Shown piece after piece: positions 52,305-60,049 of a stretch of 64,000 nt of DNA (within the stretch, counting starts at the first letter, position 1; each line of letters begins with the position of its first letter). The stretch is from Frondihabitans sp. PhB188. Its GTDB lineage: Bacteria > Actinomycetota > Actinomycetes > Actinomycetales > Microbacteriaceae. Under the pieces are notes generated by a model that worked only from the letters and a program-made list of their open reading frames with translations, did not search any database and was not told the DNA's origin. A program made the translations under genes and the position numbers. Where the stretch lies: the NCBI RefSeq assembly GCF_003752365.1, contig NZ_RJUO01000006.1:62001-126000 (forward strand), in the 5' to 3' direction.

Positions 52305-52637
52305 TTAGCCGGTGATGTAGGCGATGGTGACTTTGACGTTCATGTCCTGCCCTGTGAGCGCGAGTTGTTCGCGAATCCGGGTGCAGACCGTTTCACCGAT
52401 CTCTGCCGCGGATTTGGAGAGGTCGATGCCCACAGACGCCGAGACGGTACCCCTGGCTGGGTCGACGATGACGTGTGCGGCGGGAACGGGAGCACCCAGT
52501 TCGGTGAGGACGCGGTGAGCGGTGCCCAATACGGGAACAGCCCGGGTGGGCATGTACAGCCGAGTCACCCCCGGGGTGTTTTGGACAAGGGTGGTCAGTG
52601 CGTCTGAGAGAGAGGTGTCGGGGGTGGCCGTGGTCAT
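52305..52637 (-). CDS. short Asp23-like protein
   Basis: 110 residues from ATG 52637. DALTTLVQNTPGVTRLYMPT at the start, AHVIVDPARGTVSASVGIDL in the middle and REQLALTGQDMNVKVTIAYI at the end follow the Asp23 fold in shortened form. The start overlaps the stop of the gene upstream by one base (TGATG). Confidence 0.65.
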   Translation of the reverse strand: MTTATPDTSLSDALTTLVQNTPGVTRLYMPTRAVPVLGTAHRVLTELGAPVPAAHVIVDPARGTVSASVGIDLSKSAAEIGETVCTRIREQLALTGQDMNVKVTIAYITG

Positions 52638-53293
52638 CAGCTGTTCTCCATCGGGGTGATGTGCACGTCGCTGATGGTGACCGTGATCCCGGCAACAGTC
52701 AGGTCGGTGTTTCGAGCCAGGGTGTCCTGGATGGCGTCCCGTAGTTGCTCGGCCGCGTTGGGGATGTTGTTGCGCCAAATAATCGTTGCATCCACTTCCA
52801 CCGTGACCGGCTCATCCAATACGGTCACATCCCCAATCAGGGCGCTGCGTCCGATGAGGATCCCGTGCACCATGTCGCCCGCGGCGCGAATGAGACCCCG
52901 GACGGCACCTTCGGTGATCACCAGCTCTGTATGGAGGGCCGCAACCCGGTACGGAATCTGCCGGCCGGTCCGGGACTCCAAGGAAATGTTCTCCAACAGC
53001 GACGTCACCCAGGTGTCATCGCGGGGTTCTTCCAACGCTGCCTCTTCCTCGAGGAACGTCGCCGTTAGGGCTTTCAACCGCGACAGGGCCGCCAATGCGA
53101 TCTGGCAGGACGGTGAGATATCGATCACCGGATCCCGAGGGGTCATCCCGGCGTCCAGATAGTCGGACAGATCATCGACCGTGTATCCGTCGAGATCTTC
53201 CGGTTCCAAAGCGAAAACAGCGGAGGCGGGGACGTCACTGTCCAGGAGATGCCTCGCGGCGGGGTCAGGGATGGGGTCAGGGCTGGTGCTCAT
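52637..53293 (-). CDS. Asp23-family protein with N-terminal extension, sigma-coupled
   Basis: 218 residues from ATG 53293, overlapping the sigma gene stop by four bases. Residues 1-100 are an acidic helical domain with GYTVDDLSDYLDAGMTPRDP and a Cys-containing SCQIALAALSRLKALTATFL segment. Residues about 105-218 are Asp23-like (TGRQIPYRVAALHTELVITE; AVRGLIRAAGDMVHGILIGR; VEVDATIIWRNNIPNAAEQL). The position right after an ECF sigma gene is where anti-sigma factors lie, so the N-terminal domain is a candidate sigma-binding module. That is an inference. Confidence 0.75.
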   Translation of the reverse strand: MSTSPDPIPDPAARHLLDSDVPASAVFALEPEDLDGYTVDDLSDYLDAGMTPRDPVIDISPSCQIALAALSRLKALTATFLEEEAALEEPRDDTWVTSLLENISLESRTGRQIPYRVAALHTELVITEGAVRGLIRAAGDMVHGILIGRSALIGDVTVLDEPVTVEVDATIIWRNNIPNAAEQLRDAIQDTLARNTDLTVAGITVTISDVHITPMENS

Positions 53294-53856
53294 CGCCAGG
53301 CCTCCATCTCTCGAATCATGTTCTTCCGTGCTCGGGACAGTAGACCCCGGACCGTACTCACCGGCTGATGAATCTCCGTGGCGATGTCGTCGTAACTGTA
53401 GCCACCGAGTTCTTTCAACACCCAACACTGCCGCTGCTCCACTGGAAGGGTTGATAGGGCGACACCCAGAGCTCGCTGTCGGCTTGCGGCCTCCACGGAG
53501 TGTTCGGGGCCGTCCTCAGTTCGGGCGGCTTGTTCATGGTCATCGATGTCATCATGGTCACGTCGCGCCCGGACCCGGTCGATGGCTTTCCGCGATGCGA
53601 TCGTGAGGAGCCACCCGCGAACCCCGTTGGTGTCTTGCAAGCCCGGTAGCTGCTGCCAGGCGGTCAGGAAGGTGTCCTGGGTGACATCGTCCACGTCTGC
53701 TCCGGAACCGAGAATGCGGCGGGCATACACCCGCACCACGCGCTCATGCCGACGGACCAACGTGGCGAACGCCCGGACGTCACCGTCACCGGACCGACGA
53801 GCAAGGACCGGATCCGCAAATTGCTCCAGGGCTGAACGCTCGTCAACGCTGGGCAC
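53290..53856 (-). CDS. ECF RNA polymerase sigma factor of the envelope-stress operon
   Basis: 188 residues from GTG 53856, where the coding pattern begins; a longer frame reaches 53964. Region 2: FATLVRRHERVVRVYARRIL, ADVDDVTQDTFLTAWQQLPG, GWLLTIASRKAIDRVRARRD. Region 4: LPVEQRQCWVLKELGGYSYD and EIHQPVSTVRGLLSRARKNM. It heads an overlapping unit with two Asp23-type genes and probably drives its own operon. Confidence 0.88.
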   Translation of the reverse strand: MPSVDERSALEQFADPVLARRSGDGDVRAFATLVRRHERVVRVYARRILGSGADVDDVTQDTFLTAWQQLPGLQDTNGVRGWLLTIASRKAIDRVRARRDHDDIDDHEQAARTEDGPEHSVEAASRQRALGVALSTLPVEQRQCWVLKELGGYSYDDIATEIHQPVSTVRGLLSRARKNMIREMEAWR

Positions 53857-54017
53857 GTCGAAGATCCCCGTGAGTCGAAGGGGACACGGCCGCGGTAGCA
53901 CAAGGCAGCACCAGTTGAAGGCGAACAGCCATGAAGGACAAACCGACCCCACGTTGGCAACCACCCCAGGGCAGTGTTCGGATCACCGGGCTGTCTCCTC
54001 AGGTAGAAAAGTCGTGG

Positions 54018-54055
54018 CTTACGACGTAAGTCCCGACAGTACCTTACAACGTAAG
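54018..54055. promoter_or_regulatory. double palindromic operator between sigma and TetR genes
   Basis: CTTACGACGTAAG (54018-54030) and CTTACAACGTAAG (54043-54055) are two perfect palindromes with centres 25 bp apart. They lie in the divergent region between the ECF sigma gene and the TetR gene, the usual place for a TetR dimer pair. The repeat is much too regular for chance. Confidence 0.75.
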
Positions 54056-54137
54056 TCTTGCTAGCGTGGGCTTTGTCGAGTGCAACCGCGTCTCCAGCCC
54101 CGCTGTCAGCGAAAAACCGCAGATCGACAGGGAGATC

Positions 54138-54860
54138 GTGGCCGTGGAACGACCGAAAAAATCAGTACAGACGGGGCCAGCTCCCATGAAACTGAGTCGC
54201 GAACTCATTGTCAGGACAGCGCTGGGTCAGATCGACCGTTTAGGTCCGCAAGGCTTGTCGATGCGGTCCCTGGCCCAGGAGCTTGGCGTGGAGGCGATGT
54301 CTCTTTACCGCTATGTCCACGGGAAAGAAGACCTTCTTGAGGGTGTCGTCGCCTCGCTGATGAGCGACCTCACCTCCCACCTCGAGGAGGCAGAAGGAGA
54401 GCACTGGCAGGCGTTCATGCAAGTGGTCGCCCATGCGGTTCGGCACATCGCCGCCGAGCACCCCAAGGCGTTCCCGCTCGTGGCAACTCGGCACCCTGCC
54501 GCGCCCTGGCTTCGACCACCTCTTCGAAGTATCGAAGTCGTCAACACATTCCTGAAGGCTCTGACCGAAAACGGGTTCACCGATCCGCAAGCGGTCAACG
54601 CCTACCGGGCATTCAGCAGCTTCCTCCTCGGTCAACTCCTCCTGCAGTCCGTGGTCCGAGGAGCCGAAGCCGGACCTGCGGAAGAACCCTTGGACGAAGG
54701 CGGCGCCGACATCCCGGCTGGCGACGGCAGCATGTCCCTCGAGGTGGCACCTGAAGTATTGCGTCTCCGCCCGCTTCTCAGTGAGGACCGAAGCGATGAA
54801 GAATTCGAAGTGGCTCTCGAAGCGCTCCTGGACCGGTTGGACCGGGAACTCTCCCAATAG
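54138..54860 (+). CDS. TetR-family regulator with TetR_C-like ligand domain
   Basis: 240 residues from GTG 54138 (AGGGAG upstream). SRELIVRTALGQIDRLGPQG and LSMRSLAQELGVEAMSLYRY, then VHGKEDLLEGVVASLMSDL, is the classical TetR helix-turn-helix. The C-terminal half resembles the tetracycline-repressor ligand domain (NAYRAFSSFLLGQLLLQSVV; EEFEVALEALLDRLDRELSQ). It faces away from the ECF sigma gene and probably binds the two palindromes at 54018-54055, controlling itself and perhaps the sigma operon. Confidence 0.88.
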   Translation: MAVERPKKSVQTGPAPMKLSRELIVRTALGQIDRLGPQGLSMRSLAQELGVEAMSLYRYVHGKEDLLEGVVASLMSDLTSHLEEAEGEHWQAFMQVVAHAVRHIAAEHPKAFPLVATRHPAAPWLRPPLRSIEVVNTFLKALTENGFTDPQAVNAYRAFSSFLLGQLLLQSVVRGAEAGPAEEPLDEGGADIPAGDGSMSLEVAPEVLRLRPLLSEDRSDEEFEVALEALLDRLDRELSQ

Positions 54861-54995
54861 GCGGGACCCTCTGCTTCGTTATTCCGTTAGTTATTGAGAG
54901 ATGTTTTGTTGTTCGGCGTGACGAAACAGGCCTCCCACTCGTTGTCTTAGCGACAGCACTCTTTTTCTGCCGCCGCTCACCAATGCAAGGACGCC

Positions 54996-55205
54996 ATGGC
55001 CGACTCCGACACCACCCCCACCTACTCCCTCGACCAGACCTCGCCCACCACCTGGGACGTCTTGCTGGAAGGGTCCGCCCTGGTCGCGGGGACCATCACC
55101 CAGGACGGTGACGAGTACCTCCTCGCCGACGCACAGAACCTGTCCCGCGGCAGCTACCCCACCGTGGTGGAAGCGTGCGCTGCCCTTGCGGACGGGGACG
55201 CCTAA
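54996..55205 (+). CDS. small hypothetical protein (69 aa)
   Basis: MADSDTTPTYSLDQTSPTTW, then DVLLEGSALVAGTITQDGDE and NLSRGSYPTVVEACAALADG. A compact mixed alpha/beta protein. Its stop overlaps the start of the phosphatase gene by one base. First of a three-gene overlapping operon. Confidence 0.65.
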   Translation: MADSDTTPTYSLDQTSPTTWDVLLEGSALVAGTITQDGDEYLLADAQNLSRGSYPTVVEACAALADGDA

Positions 55206-55894
55206 TGGCCGACCCGACAGCCGTGCTGCTTGACATCGACGGCACCCTCGTCGACTCGAACTTCCTCCACGTCGAAGCCTGGGACTACGCGTCCACCTCA
55301 GCCGGCCTGCACGTCCCCGCCTGGCGGATACAGCAAGGCATCGGTGCGGACTCGGACGAGCTCCTCGACCAGTTGATCGGTGACGAGCCCAAATCGGCCC
55401 GGGATGACGTCAAGGGTTTGCATGACAAGCGGTACAAGCAGCTCGCCCCCCGCTTAAAGATCCTCGATGGCGCCCAGGAGCTCGTCGCCGAGCTCGCGGG
55501 ACGCGGAATCCGGGTGGTACTGGCAACGTCCGCTCCGCAACAGGAGCTCGACCGGCTTCTGACCCTGCTGAGCATCGGCGACGACACCTATGCTGTCACG
55601 TCCGCTGAGGACGTGAAAAAGGCCAAGCCCGCCCCCGACATCATCGCCGTCGCCCTGAACGAGGGAGGAGTCGACGCCAATCACGCGGTCCTGGTTGGTG
55701 ATTCGGTCTGGGATATCAAGGTTGCCACCGCCGCGGGTGTGACCTCGATCGGGTTGCTCTCCGGTGGCACCGCCGACGCGCTCCTTCGGCAGGCTGGCGC
55801 CGCCGAGGGCTACGACGACGTCGCCACCCTCCTCAGCTCCCTTGAAACCAGCGCTCTTGCACGCCTCCTCGACCCGGAAAGAGTGACCTCATGA
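55205..55894 (+). CDS. HAD-superfamily phosphatase, phosphoglycolate phosphatase-like
   Basis: 229 residues. Motif I LLDIDGTLVDSNFLH with nucleophile and acid Asp residues, a helical cap (YASTSAGLHVPAWRIQQGIG), motif II VVLATSAPQ, motif III Lys in KKAKPAPDI and motif IV VLVGDSVWDIKVA. All catalytic residues are present. It belongs to the beta-PGM/phosphoglycolate phosphatase branch; the substrate cannot be read. Confidence 0.88.
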   Translation: MADPTAVLLDIDGTLVDSNFLHVEAWDYASTSAGLHVPAWRIQQGIGADSDELLDQLIGDEPKSARDDVKGLHDKRYKQLAPRLKILDGAQELVAELAGRGIRVVLATSAPQQELDRLLTLLSIGDDTYAVTSAEDVKKAKPAPDIIAVALNEGGVDANHAVLVGDSVWDIKVATAAGVTSIGLLSGGTADALLRQAGAAEGYDDVATLLSSLETSALARLLDPERVTS

Positions 55895-56115
55895 CTGTCT
55901 TCACCGCGGAAAGCACCGCTTCTAGCCGGCACCCGCAGGACTGGGGCCGCGCCGTCGCCGTCGCCCTGAACTCCCTGGTCGCGCAGTCGCAGAACGCGGA
56001 CACGGACCTGAACACATCCGAACTCTTCGGCGCCGACCTGAACCTGCACATCGACGAGCTCGCCGGTGGCGCACGCCTCAGTCTTACGTGGACCAAAACC
56101 GACACCGCCGACTAA
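55891..56115 (+). CDS. small hypothetical protein (74 aa)
   Basis: The start overlaps the phosphatase stop by four bases. MTVFTAESTASSRHPQDWGR, then AVAVALNSLVAQSQNADTDL and NLHIDELAGGARLSLTWTKT. No family recognised; the coupled start supports it. Confidence 0.6.
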   Translation: MTVFTAESTASSRHPQDWGRAVAVALNSLVAQSQNADTDLNTSELFGADLNLHIDELAGGARLSLTWTKTDTAD

Positions 56116-56199
56116 CTCGGCCAGCCCTGGGTCTCTATCCGCCCAGGCATCAAGTTGACCGCACCAGCCCGCAATCTCCACGCAAAAGAGGACCCTCCC

Positions 56200-56403
56200 A
56201 TGCCCGTCTACCTCCAGACCGGCCTCGCGTGGGTCATCGACTTTATCTGCGGTGGTGGACAGGGTGAACAGGCCCTCGTTCGCGCCGGCAGGGACCATCG
56301 TGTTGTCGCGTTGGCCGACCGTTTGGTCGAGGGTGCGGACAAAGGAGGGGAACAAGGTCTTGCGGGACCGGCGGGGACGAAGAGAACAAGAAGGCGCCTT
56401 TGA
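56200..56403 (+). CDS. doubtful small protein (67 aa)
   Basis: ATG 56200 has GAGGA at good spacing. It starts MPVYLQTGLAWVIDFICGGG, but the rest has irregular composition and no family match. It could be a truncated remnant of the operon's fourth gene. Confidence 0.25.
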   Translation: MPVYLQTGLAWVIDFICGGGQGEQALVRAGRDHRVVALADRLVEGADKGGEQGLAGPAGTKRTRRRL

Positions 56404-56420
56404 TGGGTGGTGCATGGGAA

Positions 56421-56453
56421 AGCCCCGCCGAGCGAGGACTACGCGGCGGGGCT
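56421..56453. terminator. bidirectional terminator between convergent operons
   Basis: AGCCCCGCCG and CGGCGGGGCT form a perfect 10-bp stem with a 13-base loop. It sits between the plus-strand phosphatase operon and the minus-strand DUF3618 operon. Confidence 0.75.
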
Positions 56454-56473
56454 TCCAAGGGTGACAAGGCTTG

Positions 56474-57073
56474 TTATGCGTTTTTGACTTCGTCGGCGGA
56501 CCCCTGAGCGGAGTCCTTCACATCGGATGCAGCGCCCTGTGCCTGGTCTTTGACGGTGCCGGCGGCGTCCTGGGCGGTGTCCTTCACCGACGCGACCGCG
56601 TCCTGTGCCGGGCCTTTGAGGTTTTGGGCGACGTCTTGCGCGGCGGACTTGGCCTGGTCGACCAGCGGGGCGGCCTGCTCCTTCACCTGGCCGGCAAGGT
56701 CCTGTTCTTTCTCCGATGAGGGAATCAGGGAGCTGACCAGCCACCCGGCACCGAACGCGAGAAGCCCGACCGCGAGGGGGTTGCCCTTGACCTTCTCGGC
56801 GGCCTGCTGCCCGGCCTGCTTGGCGGTGTCCGTGGCGTTCCCGGTGGAGCCGGTTTTGTCGTGGACGGCCCCGAACACGGATTCTTTCGCGTTCGTGAAC
56901 CGGGACTTGACCTTCTCGACCTGGCGGTGTGCCACCTGGGTCGGGTCGACCTTGTCGGCGAGGGCGTCGACGTCGAAGCCGAGCCCAGCCCGGGTGGCGT
57001 CGATCTCGGCACGGATCTGATCCGGGGTCTTCTTCTCGCCGTTGTTCGTGGCGCTGCTGTCTGTGGTGCTCAT
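56474..57073 (-). CDS. DUF3618 protein with LEA-like tail
   Basis: 199 residues from ATG 57073. The DUF3618 opening reads TPDQIRAEIDATRAGLGFDV and DALADKVDPTQVAHRQVEK. A membrane helix at about 100-117 (PLAVGLLAFGAGWLVSSLIP) follows. The C-terminal 75 residues are 11-residue LEA-like repeats (AQDVAQNLKGPAQDAVASVK; DTAQDAAGTVKDQAQGAASD). Probable membrane-surface protectant; third gene of an overlapping operon. Confidence 0.85.
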   Translation of the reverse strand: MSTTDSSATNNGEKKTPDQIRAEIDATRAGLGFDVDALADKVDPTQVAHRQVEKVKSRFTNAKESVFGAVHDKTGSTGNATDTAKQAGQQAAEKVKGNPLAVGLLAFGAGWLVSSLIPSSEKEQDLAGQVKEQAAPLVDQAKSAAQDVAQNLKGPAQDAVASVKDTAQDAAGTVKDQAQGAASDVKDSAQGSADEVKNA

Positions 57074-57483
57074 GCGTGGCCTCCGGGCTTCACGGTTTCG
57101 GGGATCTTCTTCAGGGAGTCGACCGTTTTCGGTGCTCCGTTGATGTCTTTGAGTTCCTTCTTCCCACGGAGGAACAGGACCAGGGCGACGATGCCGTAGA
57201 TCACCGCAATAACCACGGCGGATAGGGCGTTGTTGAGGAGGAACCCGAGTCCCCACCACGCGGCGATCGACAGAAACAACAGGGCGAACAGGGCGGTCAG
57301 GCCGGCGCCGCCGACCAGGCCGGCACCCTTCCCGGCTTTCTTCGCTGACTCCGTCAACTCCGCCTTGGCAAGCTCGACTTCCTGCCGGAACAGGGTGGAA
57401 ATGTCTTTGGACACTCCCGTCAACAACTCGCCAAGCGAGGTAGTCGCCGCCTTCTCTTCCGGGGTGATGTTCGGGTCGGTCAT
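57070..57483 (-). CDS. holin-superfamily III-like (DUF1469) membrane protein
   Basis: 137 residues. TSLGELLTGVSKDISTLFRQ and EVELAKAELTESAKKAGKGA form the amphipathic start. Two helices follow (GLTALFALLFLSIAAWWGLG; LSAVVIAVIYGIVALVLFLR). Annotated as phage holin in many actinobacteria, but always found with DUF3618 stress genes, as here. It is therefore a membrane-stress protein, not evidence of a prophage. Confidence 0.85.
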   Translation of the reverse strand: MTDPNITPEEKAATTSLGELLTGVSKDISTLFRQEVELAKAELTESAKKAGKGAGLVGGAGLTALFALLFLSIAAWWGLGFLLNNALSAVVIAVIYGIVALVLFLRGKKELKDINGAPKTVDSLKKIPETVKPGGHA

Positions 57484-58277
57484 CGCTGCTCACCGAAAGG
57501 ACGATCAGCAACGATGTCGTCGAAAGTCGGCGTCGCAGCGACGTGCGCGGTGCCTGCTTCGACGGGGGTGTCACCGAACTGCTCCGCGGTGCGCTCGTAA
57601 CCCACAGCCGGTTCCTCCGTGACGGGGGAGTGTGCTGAATCCGTCTGCGTGGTCGAGGACGGCGTGTCCGACTTGGCGTCAGCGGTCAGCGCCTTGGTGA
57701 GCCTGCCCGCAAGAAGTCCGGCGCCGGCGGCGATCGCGATAAATGTTCCCGGCTTCCGGGCGGCGAAATGCTTCACCTCATCCAGAAGCGACCCGGGGTC
57801 GCGGCCGTCAAGCCATGACGCGGCCGACCCGGCACGACCGGACAAGTTCCGCACCAGCTCGGAGGCGAGCCCGTTACCGTCGGACTTCTCGGCCATTGAG
57901 GACAGCTCGTCCGAAATTGAACGTAGCCCTTCTGACACTTTCTGCGACTGGGTGCCGGCCTGCTCTTTCAGCTGCGACGTCGCCTGCCCGTAAAGATCCT
58001 TCGCCTGGCTCGTCACCTCAGAAGCGACCTGACCGGCCTGCTCCTTCGCGGCGCCAGCAACATTCGAGGCGGCATCTTTCGCGTCACCAGCGACCTGAGT
58101 TGCCTGCTCCTTCGCCGCACCAGCCTTCACGGTAGCGGCGTCCTTCGCCGACGAATCGGTGTCGGAGGAAGTGCCGCCAGCGGAGTGGGCTCCTCCGGCG
58201 GGTGTCAGCGGCGGCGTGTAGCCGGTCTGGCCGTAAAGGGGTGAGCCGTAAGGCTCGTTCGGGGGAACAGTGCTCAT
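57480..58277 (-). CDS. LEA-like helical protein with membrane segment
   Basis: 265 residues. A Pro/Gly/Tyr-rich start (NEPYGSPLYGQTGYTPPLTP). A long Ala/Lys/Gln helix with AKEQATQVAGDAKDAASNVA and AAKEQAGQVASEVTSQAKDL repeats. A helix GTFIAIAAGAGLLAGRLTKA at about 185-205 and an acidic tail. First gene of the three-gene DUF3618 operon and a likely membrane-stress protectant. Confidence 0.78.
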   Translation of the reverse strand: MSTVPPNEPYGSPLYGQTGYTPPLTPAGGAHSAGGTSSDTDSSAKDAATVKAGAAKEQATQVAGDAKDAASNVAGAAKEQAGQVASEVTSQAKDLYGQATSQLKEQAGTQSQKVSEGLRSISDELSSMAEKSDGNGLASELVRNLSGRAGSAASWLDGRDPGSLLDEVKHFAARKPGTFIAIAAGAGLLAGRLTKALTADAKSDTPSSTTQTDSAHSPVTEEPAVGYERTAEQFGDTPVEAGTAHVAATPTFDDIVADRPFGEQR

Positions 58278-58494
58278 GACTGGCCTTCTTTCTGTTGTTC
58301 TGTACGTGAACCCCCATTAGTAGCCGGAATCAGCGCGACAGGCCCTTCTGCTTCCTGCTGCAGCGTCACAGAGAGCACCGAGGAACACAGGCCCGGCACT
58401 TGACTAGCCGGCGATATTGGCCCAGACCGGGGTGTCTGGAGTCGAATGGGCAGGGGCTCACGCACGGTGAGTACTACGTGAAGGGAACCGGATT

Positions 58495-58668
58495 ATGGGA
58501 CTGCTGGATAACGCGAAAGACGCCCTGAACAGTGACAAGGGTGAGCAGGTCAGCGACACCGGGATCGAGAAAGCCGAAGACGCCATCACGGACAAGACCG
58601 GCGGGAAGTTCGACGACAAGATCGACAAAGCCGGCGACGCCGCCGACAGCAAAATCGGCAACGACTAA
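58495..58668 (+). CDS. Rv0909/MT0933-like small antitoxin-family protein
   Basis: 57 residues. MGLLDNAKDALNSDKGEQVS, then DTGIEKAEDAITDKTGGKFD and DKIDKAGDAADSKIGND. The KTGGK..DKIDKA.DA pattern is the Rv0909 (MT0933_antitox) signature. Although named antitoxin, no toxin gene is adjacent. It looks like a CsbD-type stress protein in context. A strong terminator follows 22 bp after the stop. Confidence 0.8.
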   Translation: MGLLDNAKDALNSDKGEQVSDTGIEKAEDAITDKTGGKFDDKIDKAGDAADSKIGND

Positions 58669-58689
58669 CCAGCAACCGGCTGCAACAGC

Positions 58690-58723
58690 GAAGCGGGCCA
58701 CACCTTCCGGTGTGGCCCGCTTC
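58690..58723 (+). terminator. strong intrinsic terminator
   Basis: GAAGCGGGCCACACC and GGTGTGGCCCGCTTC form a perfect 15-bp stem with TTCC loop and a T-containing run after it. Confidence 0.85.
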
Positions 58724-58740
58724 TCGTTGTCTGGCTAACA

Positions 58741-58902
58741 TCAGCCCGCGGGGTTGTCCACGGGGACGTCGTCGTCATCGGTGCCGTCGTCTGGGTCGAC
58801 CTCATCGGGAGACGTCACCTCGACGTCGGGCGCGTCGTCCGGGACAGTGTCTCCCGGGGTGTCCGTGGTGAGGTCAGGGTCGGTGTTCGGGGAGTCACTC
58901 AT
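58741..58902 (-). CDS. small acidic protein (53 aa)
   Basis: ATG 58902 follows GAAGGAGAAC, a very strong binding site. MSDSPNTDPDLTTDTPGDTV, then PDDAPDVEVTSPDEVDPDDG, almost all Asp, Thr and Pro. Probably disordered. Convergent with the Rv0909-family gene across the terminator. Confidence 0.6.
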   Translation of the reverse strand: MSDSPNTDPDLTTDTPGDTVPDDAPDVEVTSPDEVDPDDGTDDDDVPVDNPAG

Positions 58903-59076
58903 GACATGTTCTCCTTCAATAGAGATGGTGCGGGGGTGGCTATTTGGAGTCTTCGGACGTGGTGGCGTTGTCCTGCGTGAGGGCCGCGGCCGGGTCCCCC
59001 GCAGGGAGCCACTACTAAGTTCATAAAGACGTTTGAGAAAGAGACGCCGATCCCATCGGTTCCGGCGTTTTTCTGG

Positions 59077-59457
59077 TTAGTTGTCAAAAGTGAGCGCCAC
59101 GGCAATGAAATCCTGAACCGTGATGCTCGTGGCAGCGGACCACGACACGACGTCAGCCTCAGCGGAAATATCATCCGCGTCGGGTGCGTCGCTGCTGCCC
59201 GACGGGGACAGGATCCACACCTTGCGGGCGCCTTTCAGGCCCTCGAGCTCGGTGAACAGGCGCTCTCGAAGGTCGGCCTCGGAGCCCACCACGATGACAC
59301 CCACCTGGGCGGACTCCGAGGCCAAGCTCGTGACCGTCACCCCGGCGGGCTTGCTGTCCTCATCGAACAAGTCCGGGGCTCGCCCGATGAGTCGAACCCG
59401 GTCACCGTCCGCGATACCGAGAGTGGTGAAAGCGGATGCGTCTGAAGCGTCTGACAT
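59077..59457 (-). CDS. hypothetical protein, DUF3052-like layout (126 aa)
   Basis: ATG 59457 follows GAAGGA at nine bases, so it is preferred over reading through from 59757 in the same frame. LGIADGDRVRLIGRAPDLFD, GVTVTSLASESAQVGVIVVG, ELEGLKGARKVWILSPSGSS and SWSAATSITVQDFIAVALTF suggest an alpha/beta protein similar in arrangement to DUF3052 (a strand ending in LSP then a C-terminal late strand). The similarity is faint. Confidence 0.65.
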   Translation of the reverse strand: MSDASDASAFTTLGIADGDRVRLIGRAPDLFDEDSKPAGVTVTSLASESAQVGVIVVGSEADLRERLFTELEGLKGARKVWILSPSGSSDAPDADDISAEADVVSWSAATSITVQDFIAVALTFDN

Positions 59458-59560
59458 GGGAGCTATTCCTTCTTTGTTGGGGGTGAGATGGTAGGCGTCC
59501 GGTGCGTACGCCAGGCCGTTGGTGGCCCGGGGCGGAATGGTGTTCCGGGGAAGGGGAGTG

Positions 59561-59757
59561 TCAGTCTTCGGTGTTGCCTCGGTCTTCGGGTGCCACCTTG
59601 GTCTCGGCATCCGACCGCGTAAATGATCAGCCATACTTTCCGCTCCCTCGCCGCCGTGGTCATGGTCGACTTGCTCGATCAACCCCGACAGCTTCTCGCC
59701 GTTCGTTGCGTCGTCGCTGCCGTCCATGATGGGTCCGGTCTGGGTGTTGTCGCTCAT
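59561..59757 (-). pseudogene. small acidic protein with probable one-base frameshift
   Basis: From ATG 59757: MSDNTQTGPIMDGSDDATNG, EKLSGLIEQVDHDHGGEGAE, SMADHLRG. Adding one base after DHLRG near 59612 gives SDAETKVAPEDRGNTED and a stop at 59561, which fits the acidic style far better than the existing frame, which runs on through the next gene's start. So one base is probably missing. Confidence 0.45.
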
Positions 59758-60049
59758 GGGCGGGACGCTACGCGCACCCCCGGCGCTGCGTCACGAGTCC
59801 TTTCTCGATCCAAGCACCGGGTGTGAAAGTCGTCACCTCTTACCGCCCGATAGACGGTCACTCACTGGGTCACCGGCCACCGGCCACCGGCCAGCGCGGA
59901 GAGGCCTGGCCGGACGGCCCGGAAGGCTCGGGTTAGTACGCAGAACCGGGGCACGTCCCGCATCGGGCTGAGCCCGCCGTAAACCGGCCTAGTGACATCG
60001 GAAGCCGCAAGGCCCGGATCTCAGAGGCAGGGTTCGTTAGCCTTTGCAA
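59758..60049. other. intergenic stretch between stress and catabolic blocks
   Basis: A short triple CCGGCCA tandem repeat near 59870-59892 is the only structure seen. It should contain the M20 peptidase promoter. Confidence 0.4.

Larger units (their letters stand above)
56116..56473. other. intergenic stretch with a doubtful reading frame
   Basis: Apart from the uncertain 67-codon frame at 56200-56403 and the terminator at 56421-56453, nothing seen. Confidence 0.4.

Noticed and set aside
57070-57483. Prophage inferred from a holin-like protein
   Set aside because: No other phage genes are present; this family occurs with DUF3618 stress genes in actinobacteria.
58495-58668. Toxin-antitoxin system from the Rv0909-family gene
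   Set aside because: No toxin partner is adjacent; the neighbours are a terminator and stress genes.
58939-59036. Extra small acidic gene ending TQDNATTSEDSK on the reverse strand
   Set aside because: Two stop codons directly upstream and no start in frame; too short to support even as a pseudogene.
59869-59892. CCGGCCA tandem repeat as a regulatory array
   Set aside because: Only three copies in GC-rich DNA, without symmetry or recurrence.
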